Shown here: positions 1 through 6,815 of the stretch, piece after piece
Position numbering within the stretch: position 1 is the stretch's first letter
How the letters are laid out: the number at the start of each line of letters is the position of its first letter
Assembly (NCBI GenBank): GCA_030044475.1
Contig: JASHVP010000096.1
Coordinates: forward strand, 1 to 11,278
Direction of reading: 5' to 3'
Length of the DNA stretch: 11,278 nt
Origin: Thermoplasmata archaeon
GTDB taxonomy: Archaea; Thermoplasmatota; Thermoplasmata; Lutacidiplasmatales; UBA184
Translations under genes and position numbers: made by a program
Notes under the pieces: generated by a model
The model's input: the letters and a program-made list of their open reading frames with translations, nothing else
What the model was told of the DNA's origin: nothing
Databases searched by the model: none

Positions 1-1
1 G

Positions 2-1366
2 CGGGGAGCCCTATCCGTGGCGTGGGTCGGCTTCGCCACCTTGGTACTCGCAACGGCTTACGTTTCGACCGTCACTCTGTCGCCTGCTCAAACAGCGCGC
101 ACCGGCTCGATCGGCTCCAGCGGGAGCGCATCGGGCTTCCACTTGACGGTCACGAACATCAGCGTGGGAACCGGACCGGTCGGGACCATCTACGACCCGC
201 TGGACGGGGAGATTCTGGTTGCGAATTCCGGGTCGAACAATCTGAGCGTCATCCATGGAACGTCTGTCGTCCGGTCGATCTCGGGACAGTCCGGGGCGCT
301 CCTCCTGCAACTGGACCCGAGCAACGGGTTCGTCTACGTCTGGGACGAGGGCGCGAACATGGTCTCCGTGTTCAACGGGTCCACCTTGAAGCTGGTCCAC
401 AAGGTGCTGAACGTTACCACGTACCGCACGTGCCCAAGGTGCGCCACCGGAGCCTCGACGTTCCTCAGCCAGCTGTACGATCCGGCGAACGGCGACATCT
501 ATCTGGCCCAGACACAGTCCGGTTCAACGTTTAGCGAACTCTCCCGGCTGCCCACGGACGCGCCGTGGAAGGCTCAGACCCTCGTCTTGGGAAATGACAC
601 CCGGTCGGTGACGTACGATCCCGCCACCCTCGACCTGGTCGCCACGAATGCGGCGTCGGACAACCTTTCGGTCGTCAATAGCTCGACGAACGTCGTCACG
701 ACCGTCGACCTGGCGAAGGGCAGCGACCCGGTCGCGTCCGTGTACGACAACCGGTCGGGGGATCTCGACGTGGTGGACGCCGGAACGTCGACCCCGCCGA
801 ACTACACTCGGGGGGACGTCTCCGTTCTCGGTCCGCTCAACACGATCGTCAAGACCATTCCGGTCGGTAAGAATCCCTATGGGGGAACCTACGACCCGGC
901 CAACGGTTGCGTCTATGTCGCCAATTACACGTTCACCTCCAGCGCGTCGTTGGACGGGGCTCTCGCCGTGATCTCGGCGAGCAACGCTCTCGTCCATACG
1001 TTCGTCTTGCATACGGCCGCCGGCCTTCCGGTGTTCGATCCCGCGAACTCGGAGCTCTACGAACCGGAGCCGTACGCGAACTCTACGGTCGTGATCAACA
1101 GCTCGACCGATTCCATTGCCACGACCGTTGCGACGGTCGGTCAGGTCGAGTCCGCATTCTTCGATCCGGTCGGAAACTATGTGGTGGAGGCGTTCGGGTT
1201 GACGTCGGCGTCTCCCACCGTTCTCGCGTTCCTCTCGTCCCCCACCTCGGGCCACCCCAAGCTGGTGGGGGAACTTGTGATCGGGGAGGACCCGGTCGGC
1301 CTGGCGTGCTCGCCCAACCGCTGCTACACGACGAACAACGCGTCGAACACGGTCTCGGAATTCTGA
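2..1366 (+). CDS. Secreted YVTN-type beta-propeller repeat protein (5' end probably outside window)
   Basis: Probably an extracellular or envelope-attached protein. The first GTG is at 17, but the frame stays open to the left edge. The residues upstream of 17 (RGALSV) would give the hydrophobic segment a positively charged flank, so the true start may lie before the window. From 17 the protein has 449 residues: a hydrophobic signal or anchor (about 1-22), a Ser/Gly-rich linker (about 26-40), then eight or nine propeller-blade repeats. The blades follow a pattern such as PVGTIYDPLDGEILVANSGS followed by NNLSVI, with recurrent YDPANG and VATN/VANY cores as in YVTN/NHL-like proteins. More than ten N-X-S/T sequons suggest surface N-glycosylation. 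A CPRC motif occurs near residue 140. The protein stops just after the NTVSEF strand of the last repeat, with no C-terminal membrane helix. The binding partner is unknown; adhesion or surface scaffolding is a guess. Confidence 0.88.
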   Translation, partial: RGALSVAWVGFATLVLATAYVSTVTLSPAQTARTGSIGSSGSASGFHLTVTNISVGTGPVGTIYDPLDGEILVANSGSNNLSVIHGTSVVRSISGQSGALLLQLDPSNGFVYVWDEGANMVSVFNGSTLKLVHKVLNVTTYRTCPRCATGASTFLSQLYDPANGDIYLAQTQSGSTFSELSRLPTDAPWKAQTLVLGNDTRSVTYDPATLDLVATNAASDNLSVVNSSTNVVTTVDLAKGSDPVASVYDNRSGDLDVVDAGTSTPPNYTRGDVSVLGPLNTIVKTIPVGKNPYGGTYDPANGCVYVANYTFTSSASLDGALAVISASNALVHTFVLHTAAGLPVFDPANSELYEPEPYANSTVVINSSTDSIATTVATVGQVESAFFDPVGNYVVEAFGLTSASPTVLAFLSSPTSGHPKLVGELVIGEDPVGLACSPNRCYTTNNASNTVSEF

Positions 1367-1473
1367 GACGACCGACCGTTCCGCCGGCATCTCCCCCGTT
1401 TCTGCGAACGCGGTGCCGTTCGGTCGAGCGCAGGTGCGCCATCGACGGGTCGACGGAAGGCGCAACCCGACGA

Positions 1474-1482
1474 CTATAACTA
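1474..1482 (+). promoter_or_regulatory. Archaeal TATA box for the SnoaL-like gene
   Basis: CTATAACTA stands out in a GC-rich intergenic stretch (1367-1504). Its centre is about 27 bases before the ATG at 1505. That is the TATA-to-start distance of archaeal promoters, so the mRNA would be leaderless or nearly so. No ribosome binding site is visible before the ATG, which agrees. This is the clearest promoter in the window. Confidence 0.7.
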
Positions 1483-1504
1483 GGCCGCGACCCGGTCGGG
1501 CCGC

Positions 1505-1867
1505 ATGCCGTCCCACAAGAAAATCGTCGAGCAGTATTTCGACTGCTTCAACCGCCAGGACTGGAAGGGCTTGGTCGCCCTCGTGACGGAGAACGTGGTC
1601 CGGCAGGAGGTCGGAGACCCCGAGCCGACCCGGGGCAAGTCGGCGCTCGAGCGGAACATGCACCCGGGCCCGGACGTGACCTCCCTCCGCGGCCGAGTCA
1701 CCCGGATCGTCGAGGAAGGGAACGTGGCCATCGCGGAAGGCTTCGTCCAGGTCTCGAAGAAGGACGGGAGCTCGATCCACGTCCAGTTCTGCACCGTCTT
1801 CGAGTTCGAAGGGGATCTGATCGGGCGGTTGACGGCCTACACTGCGGTCGTGCCCGGTCCCGGGTGA
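1505..1867 (+). CDS. SnoaL-like / NTF2-fold small protein
   Basis: A 120-residue protein of the SnoaL/ketosteroid-isomerase-like (NTF2 fold) superfamily, which forms a cone-shaped alpha+beta barrel around a ligand pocket. The N-terminal helix pattern KKIVEQYFDCFNRQDWKGL, followed by a region matching 'harmful or polar environment around the substrate' strands (VRQEVGDPEPTRGKSALE), is typical. So is the late strand pair IHVQFCTVFEFEGDLIGRLT. Length is normal for a single-domain member. The substrate cannot be predicted, because family members range from polyketide cyclases and epoxide hydrolases to non-enzymatic binders. The ATG at 1505 is supported by the TATA box 27 bases upstream. It stands as its own transcription unit, followed after 64 bases by a degraded DinB-family gene in the same direction. 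Confidence 0.85.
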   Translation: MPSHKKIVEQYFDCFNRQDWKGLVALVTENVVRQEVGDPEPTRGKSALERNMHPGPDVTSLRGRVTRIVEEGNVAIAEGFVQVSKKDGSSIHVQFCTVFEFEGDLIGRLTAYTAVVPGPG

Positions 1868-1931
1868 TTGGAACGCACCTGGACGGATCCCGGTGAAGGA
1901 CGAGCACCTCGCCGGTCGGTCGAGCACGGTA

Positions 1932-2552
1932 ATGGAACTCCAGGCGATCCGGCGGTGGTACGACCACCACCGGGTCGCCCGATAGGGCTACCTGGACGTC
2001 GTGGCGAAGCTGCCGTGGGACGAGCGGCGCCGAGTTCGTGGCGCCTCGTTCCCGACCCGGCTCGACGCCCGGGGTCACTCGATCGGAGGAATCGAGACCT
2101 GGATCGTGCGCATCTCGGCCGTCACGGGAGAGAAGATCCCGAGGGACGAGACTCCCGAACCCTAGACGGTCGACGACCTTCGTACCTCCGGCCGCCCGGT
2201 CGACGGGTTCGTCCCCCCGTGATCCGCCCGACTCTTGGAGGGGGATCTCGATCGGAAGTTCCTGGTTCCGTAGCTTCCCCCTCGGGGGGACGAAGATTTC
2301 ACCACGTCGATTCGGGGAACGCTCTCCCACACCTTCGAAGACGAGCTCCCGCACCGGGGCGAACTGAACGCGCCGCTGTGGCCGCTCGACGTGGAACCGC
2401 CGATGCTCGACGGGGACGAATTCGTGAAGATCTCCGCCCCGACCCCGGACTCGAAGGAGGGCCGGCCCCCCCTCGTGCGAGCCCCCCGCGTATGCGAGGC
2501 CTCGCCCCGGTCCGTCCCGACGTCCGGGACCCAGGGAGACCACCCAAGGTGA
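1932..2552 (+). pseudogene. Degraded DinB-family gene with four in-frame stops
   Basis: No intact gene covers this interval, but the single frame from the ATG at 1932 reads as a DinB-family protein (four-helix bundle, metal-dependent thiol-transferase-like). It starts MELQAIRRWYDHHRVAR and continues through GASFPTRLD...GIETWIVRIS, ETPEP, TVDDL and GDLDRKFLVP. It then reads HTFEDELPHRGELNA and LWPLDVEPPML. The last part closely matches the intact DinB protein at 9162-9800 of this window (HLGEVEAMLWQMDVEPP). The frame is broken by TAG at 1983, TAG at 2163, TGA at 2220 and TAG at 2271, with no frameshift needed; the next stop is TGA at 2550. Substitutions at normally conserved positions (for example APLWPL where ALLWQL is expected) also suggest relaxed selection. 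No TATA-like box sits about 27 bases before 1932. From about 2460 onward no family similarity is visible. Confidence 0.8.
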
Positions 2553-2557
2553 GTTCC

Positions 2558-2565
2558 CGCTAAGG
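2558..2565 (+). promoter_or_regulatory. Possible TATA-like box for the methyltransferase
   Basis: CGCTAAGG is the least GC-rich patch just upstream of the methyltransferase and lies about 36 bases before the GTG at 2598. A start of transcription about 26 bases downstream would leave a leader of roughly ten bases. The box is weak and partly overlaps GGAGG, so this is a tentative call. Confidence 0.25.
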
Positions 2566-2597
2566 AGGCGCGCCCCCTGTGCACGACGGGAGGGTCG

Positions 2598-3431
2598 GTG
2601 AGCGCGGAAGGAGTCTCTCCGCACCTGGTTTCGGGCACGGCGGGAAGTACCTCGGAGGCGCCGTCCGGCAAGGCCTACCGAGGTCCGGCGATGGAGGGCT
2701 CCATCGCGAGATGGTACGCCCGGACTCGCGGGTCCGACTCCCAGCTCGACGACTTTCGACGGAAGGCCTCCGCCCTCGTGCGGACCCTCCCTCCCGCGAG
2801 CGAGGTGCTCGAGGTCGCCCCGGGACCCGGATACTTGGCGATCGAGCTCGCGAAGCTCGGAGCCCGTGTCAGCGCCCTGGATATCAGCCGCACGTTCGTG
2901 GAGATCGTAACGGAAACGGCGGCACGGGCGGGCGTGACCGTCTCCGTGCGTCAGGGAGACGCCTCGCAGATGCCGTTCCCCGACGCCGCCTTCCAGTTGG
3001 TCATCTGCCAGGCGGCGTTCAAGAACTTCAGCCGTCCGCAGGCGGCCGTGAACGAGATGTACCGAGTCCTGCGGCCGGGCGGCGTGGCTCGGATCCAGGA
3101 CATGCGTCGGGAGGCCAGCGATGCGGGGATTCGCGAGGAGGTCCGGTCGATGCACCTCGGGTGGTTCCGCTCGGCATTCACTCGGGGCGCCCTCCGATCC
3201 CTCCGGCGGAGAGCCTACACCGTGGATCAATTCCGTCACTTCGCCCGTGACAGCCCGTTTGGCACCGGAACGATTGAGGTTTCGGGGATTGGGCTCGAAC
3301 TGAGTCTTCTCCGATCCGACCGTGCGGAGTCCACCGGTGCGGTCCGACGGCCCGATCGAAGCGAAGGACGGGCCGAACTTCCGGCGGCGAACCCGGCGAA
3401 GGAGGCGAGGCGCCACTCCTCACCCCCGTGA
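2598..3431 (+). CDS. Class I SAM-dependent methyltransferase (UbiE/COQ5-like)
   Basis: A 277-residue protein with a Rossmann-type SAM-binding domain. The order is: an N-terminal helix with MEGSIARWYARTR (32-44), motif I VLEVAPGPGYLAIEL (70-84), and the acidic ribose-binding residue D95 in ALDIS. These are followed by DASQMPFPDAAF and CQAAFKNF (motif III region) and YRVLRPGG. The acceptor is unknown; small-molecule targets are usual for this group. The first start in frame is the GTG at 2598. An ATG at 2691 exists, but it would cut a helix that normally precedes MEG, so the upstream start is preferred; residues 1-24 are low-complexity. The family core appears to end near residue 240 (IGLELSLLR). 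The last 35-40 residues are Arg/Glu/Pro-rich with weaker third-position GC bias, and they run 12 bases into the 3' end of the convergent DUF1275 gene. This suggests loss of an earlier stop. Confidence 0.9.
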   Translation: MSAEGVSPHLVSGTAGSTSEAPSGKAYRGPAMEGSIARWYARTRGSDSQLDDFRRKASALVRTLPPASEVLEVAPGPGYLAIELAKLGARVSALDISRTFVEIVTETAARAGVTVSVRQGDASQMPFPDAAFQLVICQAAFKNFSRPQAAVNEMYRVLRPGGVARIQDMRREASDAGIREEVRSMHLGWFRSAFTRGALRSLRRRAYTVDQFRHFARDSPFGTGTIEVSGIGLELSLLRSDRAESTGAVRRPDRSEGRAELPAANPAKEARRHSSPP

Positions 3432-4136
3432 CGCGGTGGTCGGTCGATCGTGCCAGGTCGCGGCCAGGCCCACTCCGGTCACGAGGGCGAGGATCGAAAA
3501 CGCCAGGTAGATCCGAGCGTCGACGAACAGGACCGTGCCAAGAGCCGCGCCGAGCCCGAGGGCGAGGATCGCCGCGCCCCAGCGCCGGACATTGGGGCCC
3601 GAGATCCCGACGGCCGCGAGCTCCGCCATCAGGCCGGTCATCGCCATCGTGATGACGTTGGTCGAGACCCCCGGGACCGCGAGACGTCGGCCCACCGCGC
3701 TCTGGACCCCCATTCCCAGGGACAGGACCGCGATCAGCAGGTACGATGGGGTCGTCCCGGGGCGTCCGCCCACCCAGCTCCACGCGATCGCGAAGACCGC
3801 AACGATCCCGATCTCGGCATAGAGCGCCTCGGTCACGACGCGGGGCCATGGGTCTGGGCCCTTCGCCCGGTCCAAGTGCCGGCTGGCGACCAACGCCCCG
3901 ACCGCGAACCCCACGAGAGCGACGACCGAGCGCGCGGCCGTGAGGATGTTTCCTTCCCCGACCGCGATCGCGAAAAAGACGGTGTTGCCCGTCATGTTCG
4001 CCGTGAAGATCTGCCCCAGACCGAGGTAACTCGTCGCGTCGACGATCCCCGTGGCGAACGTGAGGGAGATGAGGAGCCCGTCCCGGAAGCGTCGCCGCTG
4101 CTGGAGCAACACCTCGTCGGTCGGTCCGTCCGGCAC
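3420..4136 (-). CDS. DUF1275 (YoaK-type) integral membrane protein
   Basis: A 238-residue membrane protein of the DUF1275/YoaK family. The family signature lies near the N-terminus: FATGIVDATSYLGLG with D33, then FTANMTGNT at 44-52. About six hydrophobic helices follow, for example VVALVGFAVGALVAS, VVTEALYAEIGIVAVFAIAW, YLLIAVLSLGMGVQSAV and the C-terminal YLAFSILALVTGVGLAA. Length matches the family. The function of DUF1275 is not established; a transport or channel role is only assumed. Translation probably begins at the GTG at 4136, just before PDGPTDEVLLQQRRRFRDG, which forms a charged cytoplasmic lead-in. It is divergent from the small membrane protein at 4313 and convergent with the methyltransferase, whose 3' end it overlaps by 12 bases. 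Confidence 0.93.
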   Translation of the reverse strand: MPDGPTDEVLLQQRRRFRDGLLISLTFATGIVDATSYLGLGQIFTANMTGNTVFFAIAVGEGNILTAARSVVALVGFAVGALVASRHLDRAKGPDPWPRVVTEALYAEIGIVAVFAIAWSWVGGRPGTTPSYLLIAVLSLGMGVQSAVGRRLAVPGVSTNVITMAMTGLMAELAAVGISGPNVRRWGAAILALGLGAALGTVLFVDARIYLAFSILALVTGVGLAATWHDRPTTASRG

Positions 4137-4168
4137 GGCCGCGCGCTCTTCGACCGGAGGGGCGCGGG

Positions 4169-4176
4169 TCGTAAAG
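4169..4176 (-). promoter_or_regulatory. Possible TATA-like box for the DUF1275 gene
   Basis: Read on the minus strand this is CTTTACGA, the most AT-rich patch upstream of the GTG at 4136, about 37 bases away. It would predict a leader of about ten bases. It is a weak match in otherwise GC-rich DNA, placed in the 176-base divergent spacer shared with the gene at 4313. Confidence 0.3.
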
Positions 4177-4282
4177 CGGGCGTGCCCGCTCCCCGAGGAG
4201 GGACGCGCCGGTCCGGAGGCAGGGGGGATCGGGGTCGCTGCACGACCGGTCGAGCCGCGTCCGTCGACCTTCGGAACCGCCC

Positions 4283-4290
4283 GATAAGTA
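4283..4290 (+). promoter_or_regulatory. Archaeal TATA-like box for the small membrane protein
   Basis: GATAAGTA is centred about 27 bases before the GTG at 4313, the distance expected for a leaderless archaeal transcript. It supports the GTG as the real start and probably drives the downstream plus-strand run of 4313, 4672 and possibly 5251. Confidence 0.5.
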
Positions 4291-4312
4291 GGGGCGACGG
4301 GTACACCCGACC

Positions 4313-4591
4313 GTGATCCTGCCCGGGCTGGTGTCGGTGGCGTTCTATCGACGACGGCCCTCGGGGCTTCAGATCGCGGCCGGCCTCTCTTTCACGGTCG
4401 TCGTTTCCGGTCTTCTCGGGTATCTGCAAGACCAGGGAACCTCTCGAGTCTGGGAGAACACCGCGGCCGCGGTGATCGGTGGCGTGGTCCTCTACGTGGT
4501 CGTCCTGGCGGTTCTGTACTACTGGTACTTCCCGAAGCACAGCGGGGCTCCGCTCGCGCCGGGATCGCCTCCGTCGCCCCCCCCTGCCTGA
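4313..4591 (+). CDS. Small two-helix membrane protein of unknown function
   Basis: I do not recognise this 92-residue protein. It has two predicted membrane helices: about 20-38 (QIAAGLSFTVVVSGLLGYL) and about 50-72 (TAAAVIGGVVLYVVVLAVLYYW). A basic RRR sits before the first helix, and the C-terminal tail is a Pro/Ser-rich segment (SPPSPPPA). The GTG at 4313 is supported by a TATA-like box 27 bases upstream and by the hydrophobic first residues. Codon third positions are strongly G/C, as in neighbouring genes, which favours a real gene. The VOC protein gene follows after 80 bases with no visible promoter of its own, so the two may be co-transcribed. No function is proposed. Confidence 0.7.
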   Translation: MILPGLVSVAFYRRRPSGLQIAAGLSFTVVVSGLLGYLQDQGTSRVWENTAAAVIGGVVLYVVVLAVLYYWYFPKHSGAPLAPGSPPSPPPA

Positions 4592-4671
4592 CCGTCCACG
4601 CCCGCGTTCGTGCCGGGTCCGGAACCGCGTCGCCCGAGGGACCGTTCGGACGGCCCCGAGCGGAAGACGCC

Positions 4672-5118
4672 ATGAGTTCGGGCCGGATCGGGAGAGGGGG
4701 GAAGGTCGTGCCCGAGGTGATCGAAGGGATGGAGGCCGTGACCGTCCACATCCGAGACATCCAGCAATCCCGCAAGTTCTACTCGGAGGTGCTGGGTCTC
4801 CGGGAGGTCTCCTTCCTTCCCGGGGCGTCGCGGGCGGCCTTCCGGATTCCCGGCACGTCCACGCTCCTCACGATGCATCCGCAGGGGGAGGGCGAAGGGG
4901 GTCGTGAGCCCGGAACGGTCTCGGGGATCGTCTTCTCCCATCGAGATCCCGGCGCGGCCCTGGCCGAGATCCGTCGACGGGGCGGAGCCGTGGTCGACGA
5001 GCCGCGGACGTACCGCAACCCCCTCGGGCTCGTCACGATCGGCGTGTTTGCGGACCCCGATGGGAATCAGTTCGTGATCCGGCACATCGAGGCGGCACCA
5101 GAGTCCGCCCCTCCGTAA
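4672..5118 (+). CDS. VOC superfamily (glyoxalase/bleomycin-resistance/dioxygenase-like) protein
   Basis: A 148-residue protein with the two paired beta-alpha-beta-beta-beta modules of the vicinal oxygen chelate fold. Module one begins at about residue 20: MEAVTVHIRDIQQSRKFYSEVLGL, then FRIPGTSTLLTMHP. Module two begins GIVFSHRDPGAALAEIRRRGG and ends with FADPDGNQFVIRHIE, the typical DP-G-N-x-F ending. H26 on the first strand sits where a metal ligand is common. The usual Glu at the end of the last strand is not obvious (FVIRH), so the metal site is uncertain. Substrate is unknown; such proteins often detoxify electrophiles or bind antibiotics. The ATG at 4672 adds about 19 residues before the fold; GTG 4708 and ATG 4729 are alternatives. 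No TATA-like box is seen before 4672, consistent with read-through from 4313. Confidence 0.9.
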   Translation: MSSGRIGRGGKVVPEVIEGMEAVTVHIRDIQQSRKFYSEVLGLREVSFLPGASRAAFRIPGTSTLLTMHPQGEGEGGREPGTVSGIVFSHRDPGAALAEIRRRGGAVVDEPRTYRNPLGLVTIGVFADPDGNQFVIRHIEAAPESAPP

Positions 5119-5229
5119 CGGGTCGCCGCCGTCCTTGCGCCGAGCCGCCGCTCCCGCCGGCCGGGGAGGTCGTGCGTCGGCCCGTGCGAGCCTCTCCCGA
5201 CTCCGTCGCAGGTTACCTTCCGAGTCGAC

Positions 5230-5249
5230 CGGGCCGGTCGGCCGGCCCG
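5230..5249. other. Perfect hairpin directly before the ATG at 5251
   Basis: Two 8-base arms, CGGGCCGG and CCGGCCCG, flank the loop TCGG and end one base before the ATG at 5251. If transcribed it would form a very stable GC hairpin next to the start codon. It could hinder initiation, act as a terminator for the upstream VOC gene, or be chance in GC-rich DNA. Confidence 0.4.
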
Positions 5250-5250
5250 A

Positions 5251-5688
5251 ATGGCGGACTCCAGGGGAAGCGTCCTGCACCCGCAGGCCCGGACCGTGAT
5301 GGGCCGGTTCACCGGCCTCCCGCGGACGTCGCTGGTCCTCCTCCGGTCTTCCCCGGCCCCGTTCCACACGGCCGTCGGACCCCTCTCCGCACCGCAGTAC
5401 TTCGAGACCGTCGCGACGTACGTGGCGCTCGTCAGCGCGCTGAGCCGTGTCGCCATCGTCTCCTTTCTCGAGGTCGCCGGAGGGATGGCCCAGCCGTACA
5501 GCTTCACCGACAAGCTCGGGACCACGCGGTTCCTCGTCCGCGTCTTCGGTTTCCTGGGGATCCTGCCGCTGCTCCTCGCTCCGTTCACCCGAGGGGGGGC
5601 GTTCGTCGTCTTCGCGACCGAGGTGGTCCTCCTCTCCCTCTCCTTCCTCGGACGTCGGATCCCGGTCCCGGATCCCCGGGCGCACTAG
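5251..5688 (+). CDS. Probable membrane protein of unknown function
   Basis: I do not recognise this 145-residue protein. The first 50 residues are polar. Three hydrophobic stretches follow, at about 53-76 (TVATYVALVSALSRVAIVSFLEVAGG), 93-112 (RFLVRVFGFLGILPLLLAPF) and 115-133 (GGAFVVFATEVVLLSLSFLG). A short basic tail ends the protein. Consistent G/C third codon positions and the clustering of hydrophobic residues in this frame, unlike the overlapping frames, argue that it is real. The start is uncertain: ATG 5251 is directly preceded by a strong hairpin, and ATG 5299 (MGRFTGLPR) is a good alternative. It lies 132 bases after the VOC gene and converges on the alpha-toroid gene at 5819. Confidence 0.6.
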   Translation: MADSRGSVLHPQARTVMGRFTGLPRTSLVLLRSSPAPFHTAVGPLSAPQYFETVATYVALVSALSRVAIVSFLEVAGGMAQPYSFTDKLGTTRFLVRVFGFLGILPLLLAPFTRGGAFVVFATEVVLLSLSFLGRRIPVPDPRAH

Positions 5689-5766
5689 ACCCCGGACGGA
5701 ACGGCGGAGGAGGGGCCGAGAGCGGGGGGCCGGGGTCTGCGCGAGCTCGGTTCGGTCGAGGGGCCC

Positions 5767-5785
5767 TCCGGTCGGAGCGACCGGA
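5767..5785. terminator. Hairpin between convergent genes (possible terminator)
   Basis: Arms TCCGGTCG and CGACCGGA pair perfectly over 8 bases around the loop GAG, in the 130-base gap between the plus-strand gene ending at 5688 and the minus-strand gene ending at 5819. The position suits a bidirectional terminator, but no T-run follows on either strand, so the role is uncertain. Nothing else was found in this gap. Confidence 0.3.
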
Positions 5786-5818
5786 CGGTACCCCGGCCGG
5801 CCGCCGAGGCAACGCGGG

Positions 5819-6778
5819 TCACGCCCCCGGAACGCGCCGTAGGACGCTCAGCGCCTCGACCGTGGCCCACCGGCTCGGACGGTCGGGCGGCTCGAGGGCG
5901 AGGGGATAGACCGGTCGTCGGAACACGAACGGCCCCTCCTCGAGGTCCGTCACCGGGTGGACCCCGTCGAGCGCCCAGGACCCGTCGGCGCGGCGCTTCG
6001 AGCGGAGCCAACGGACGGCGGGCCGGAGGCGGGGATCCGCGCCGTAGCCGAGTCGCGTCAGGACGCGCAACCCCACGAGGAGGTCGTAGTAGTAGTGGGT
6101 CGGGTAGCGGATGCGATACCACGGAGCGTACCGCGGGCCGGCGGCCTTCCGGAGCTCTCGGCTCAGGTAGAACTCGGCTCCGCGCTCGACCGACCGACGC
6201 GTGGCGGGGTCCCGGTCCGACTCGGGGATCTCCGCCAAGGCGGCCAATCCCTCCCAGCCGTCGAGGCTCCCGGAGCGCGACCCGCGGAAACACGTCCACC
6301 CTCCGTCCGCCTTCTGAGCGGCCACGATCCACCGGATCGACCGCTGGACGACGGGATGCTCCAGGTAGCCGAAGCGGATCAACGTCCGGGTGGCGTTGCC
6401 CGCAAAGCACAGTTCGCCGTCCTGGGCTCGGAGAACCCTCCTCCGCCAGGCGAGCAAGAGCTCCGCCGACCTTCGGATTCGCGCGTCCGACCGCGTCATG
6501 CCCAGATCCGAGAGTACCATCGTGATCCAATGGGTGGACGCGAACCGAGGACGCAGGAGTTGCACGTCCGAGGTCCCGGGGGCGGCCCACTGCCCCTCCG
6601 AGAGCTGATTCTCGAGCAGCGTTGCCGCCCACCCGGTCCGGCCGATCTGACTCGCGGTCCGCCGCACCCGGGGGTCCTCGGAGCTCCGGCCGTCGACGTC
6701 CGTCCAGAACCGGACCCGGACGCTCGGGTCGGCGCCCGATCCGGTCAGCCACCGTCGGATCCGAGATTCGACCCACAC
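5819..6778 (-). CDS. Prenyltransferase/squalene-cyclase-fold (alpha-toroid) protein, second of a tandem pair
   Basis: A 319-residue protein built from alpha-hairpin repeats of the prenyltransferase and squalene oxidase type. QW-like repeat ends are visible: NQLSEGQW (57-64), QKADGGW (155-161) and KRRADGSW (261-268). Shared with the upstream paralogue are GNxxRxLxRFGY (128-138), SLDGWEGLAALAE (171-183) and YPTHYYYDLLVGL (225-237), followed by VLTRLGYGAD and LDGVHP. No DXDD motif of squalene-hopene-type cyclases is seen. Where the paralogue has LDCW, this protein has LDGW, so a Cys is lost. The GTG at 6778 gives an N-terminus colinear with the paralogue, 37 bases after its stop codon, which suggests co-transcription. 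The length is about half that of a full squalene-hopene cyclase. The activity is unknown; a catalytic role is not shown by the sequence. Confidence 0.85.
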   Translation of the reverse strand: MWVESRIRRWLTGSGADPSVRVRFWTDVDGRSSEDPRVRRTASQIGRTGWAATLLENQLSEGQWAAPGTSDVQLLRPRFASTHWITMVLSDLGMTRSDARIRRSAELLLAWRRRVLRAQDGELCFAGNATRTLIRFGYLEHPVVQRSIRWIVAAQKADGGWTCFRGSRSGSLDGWEGLAALAEIPESDRDPATRRSVERGAEFYLSRELRKAAGPRYAPWYRIRYPTHYYYDLLVGLRVLTRLGYGADPRLRPAVRWLRSKRRADGSWALDGVHPVTDLEEGPFVFRRPVYPLALEPPDRPSRWATVEALSVLRRVPGA

Positions 6779-6815
6779 GGACCCGTCGGTGCCCCTGCGA
6801 GCGAACGCTCCCTCG

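Noticed and set aside
1983..2273. Recoding (pyrrolysine at TAG) to rescue the DinB frame
   Set aside because: One of the four stops is TGA, conserved positions have further damaging substitutions, and DinB proteins are not known to carry pyrrolysine. Simple decay explains it better.
1868..2563. Plus-strand open frame of 231 codons over the DinB pseudogene
   Set aside because: Its translation is Arg/Pro/Gly-rich without family similarity, while the neighbouring frame carries clear DinB sequence. It is open only because of base composition.
1698..3416. Long antisense open frame of 572 codons on the minus strand
   Set aside because: It runs opposite to the SnoaL gene, the DinB pseudogene and the methyltransferase, is very rich in Arg, Gly and Pro, and shows no recognisable domain. 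Long antisense frames are expected at this GC content.
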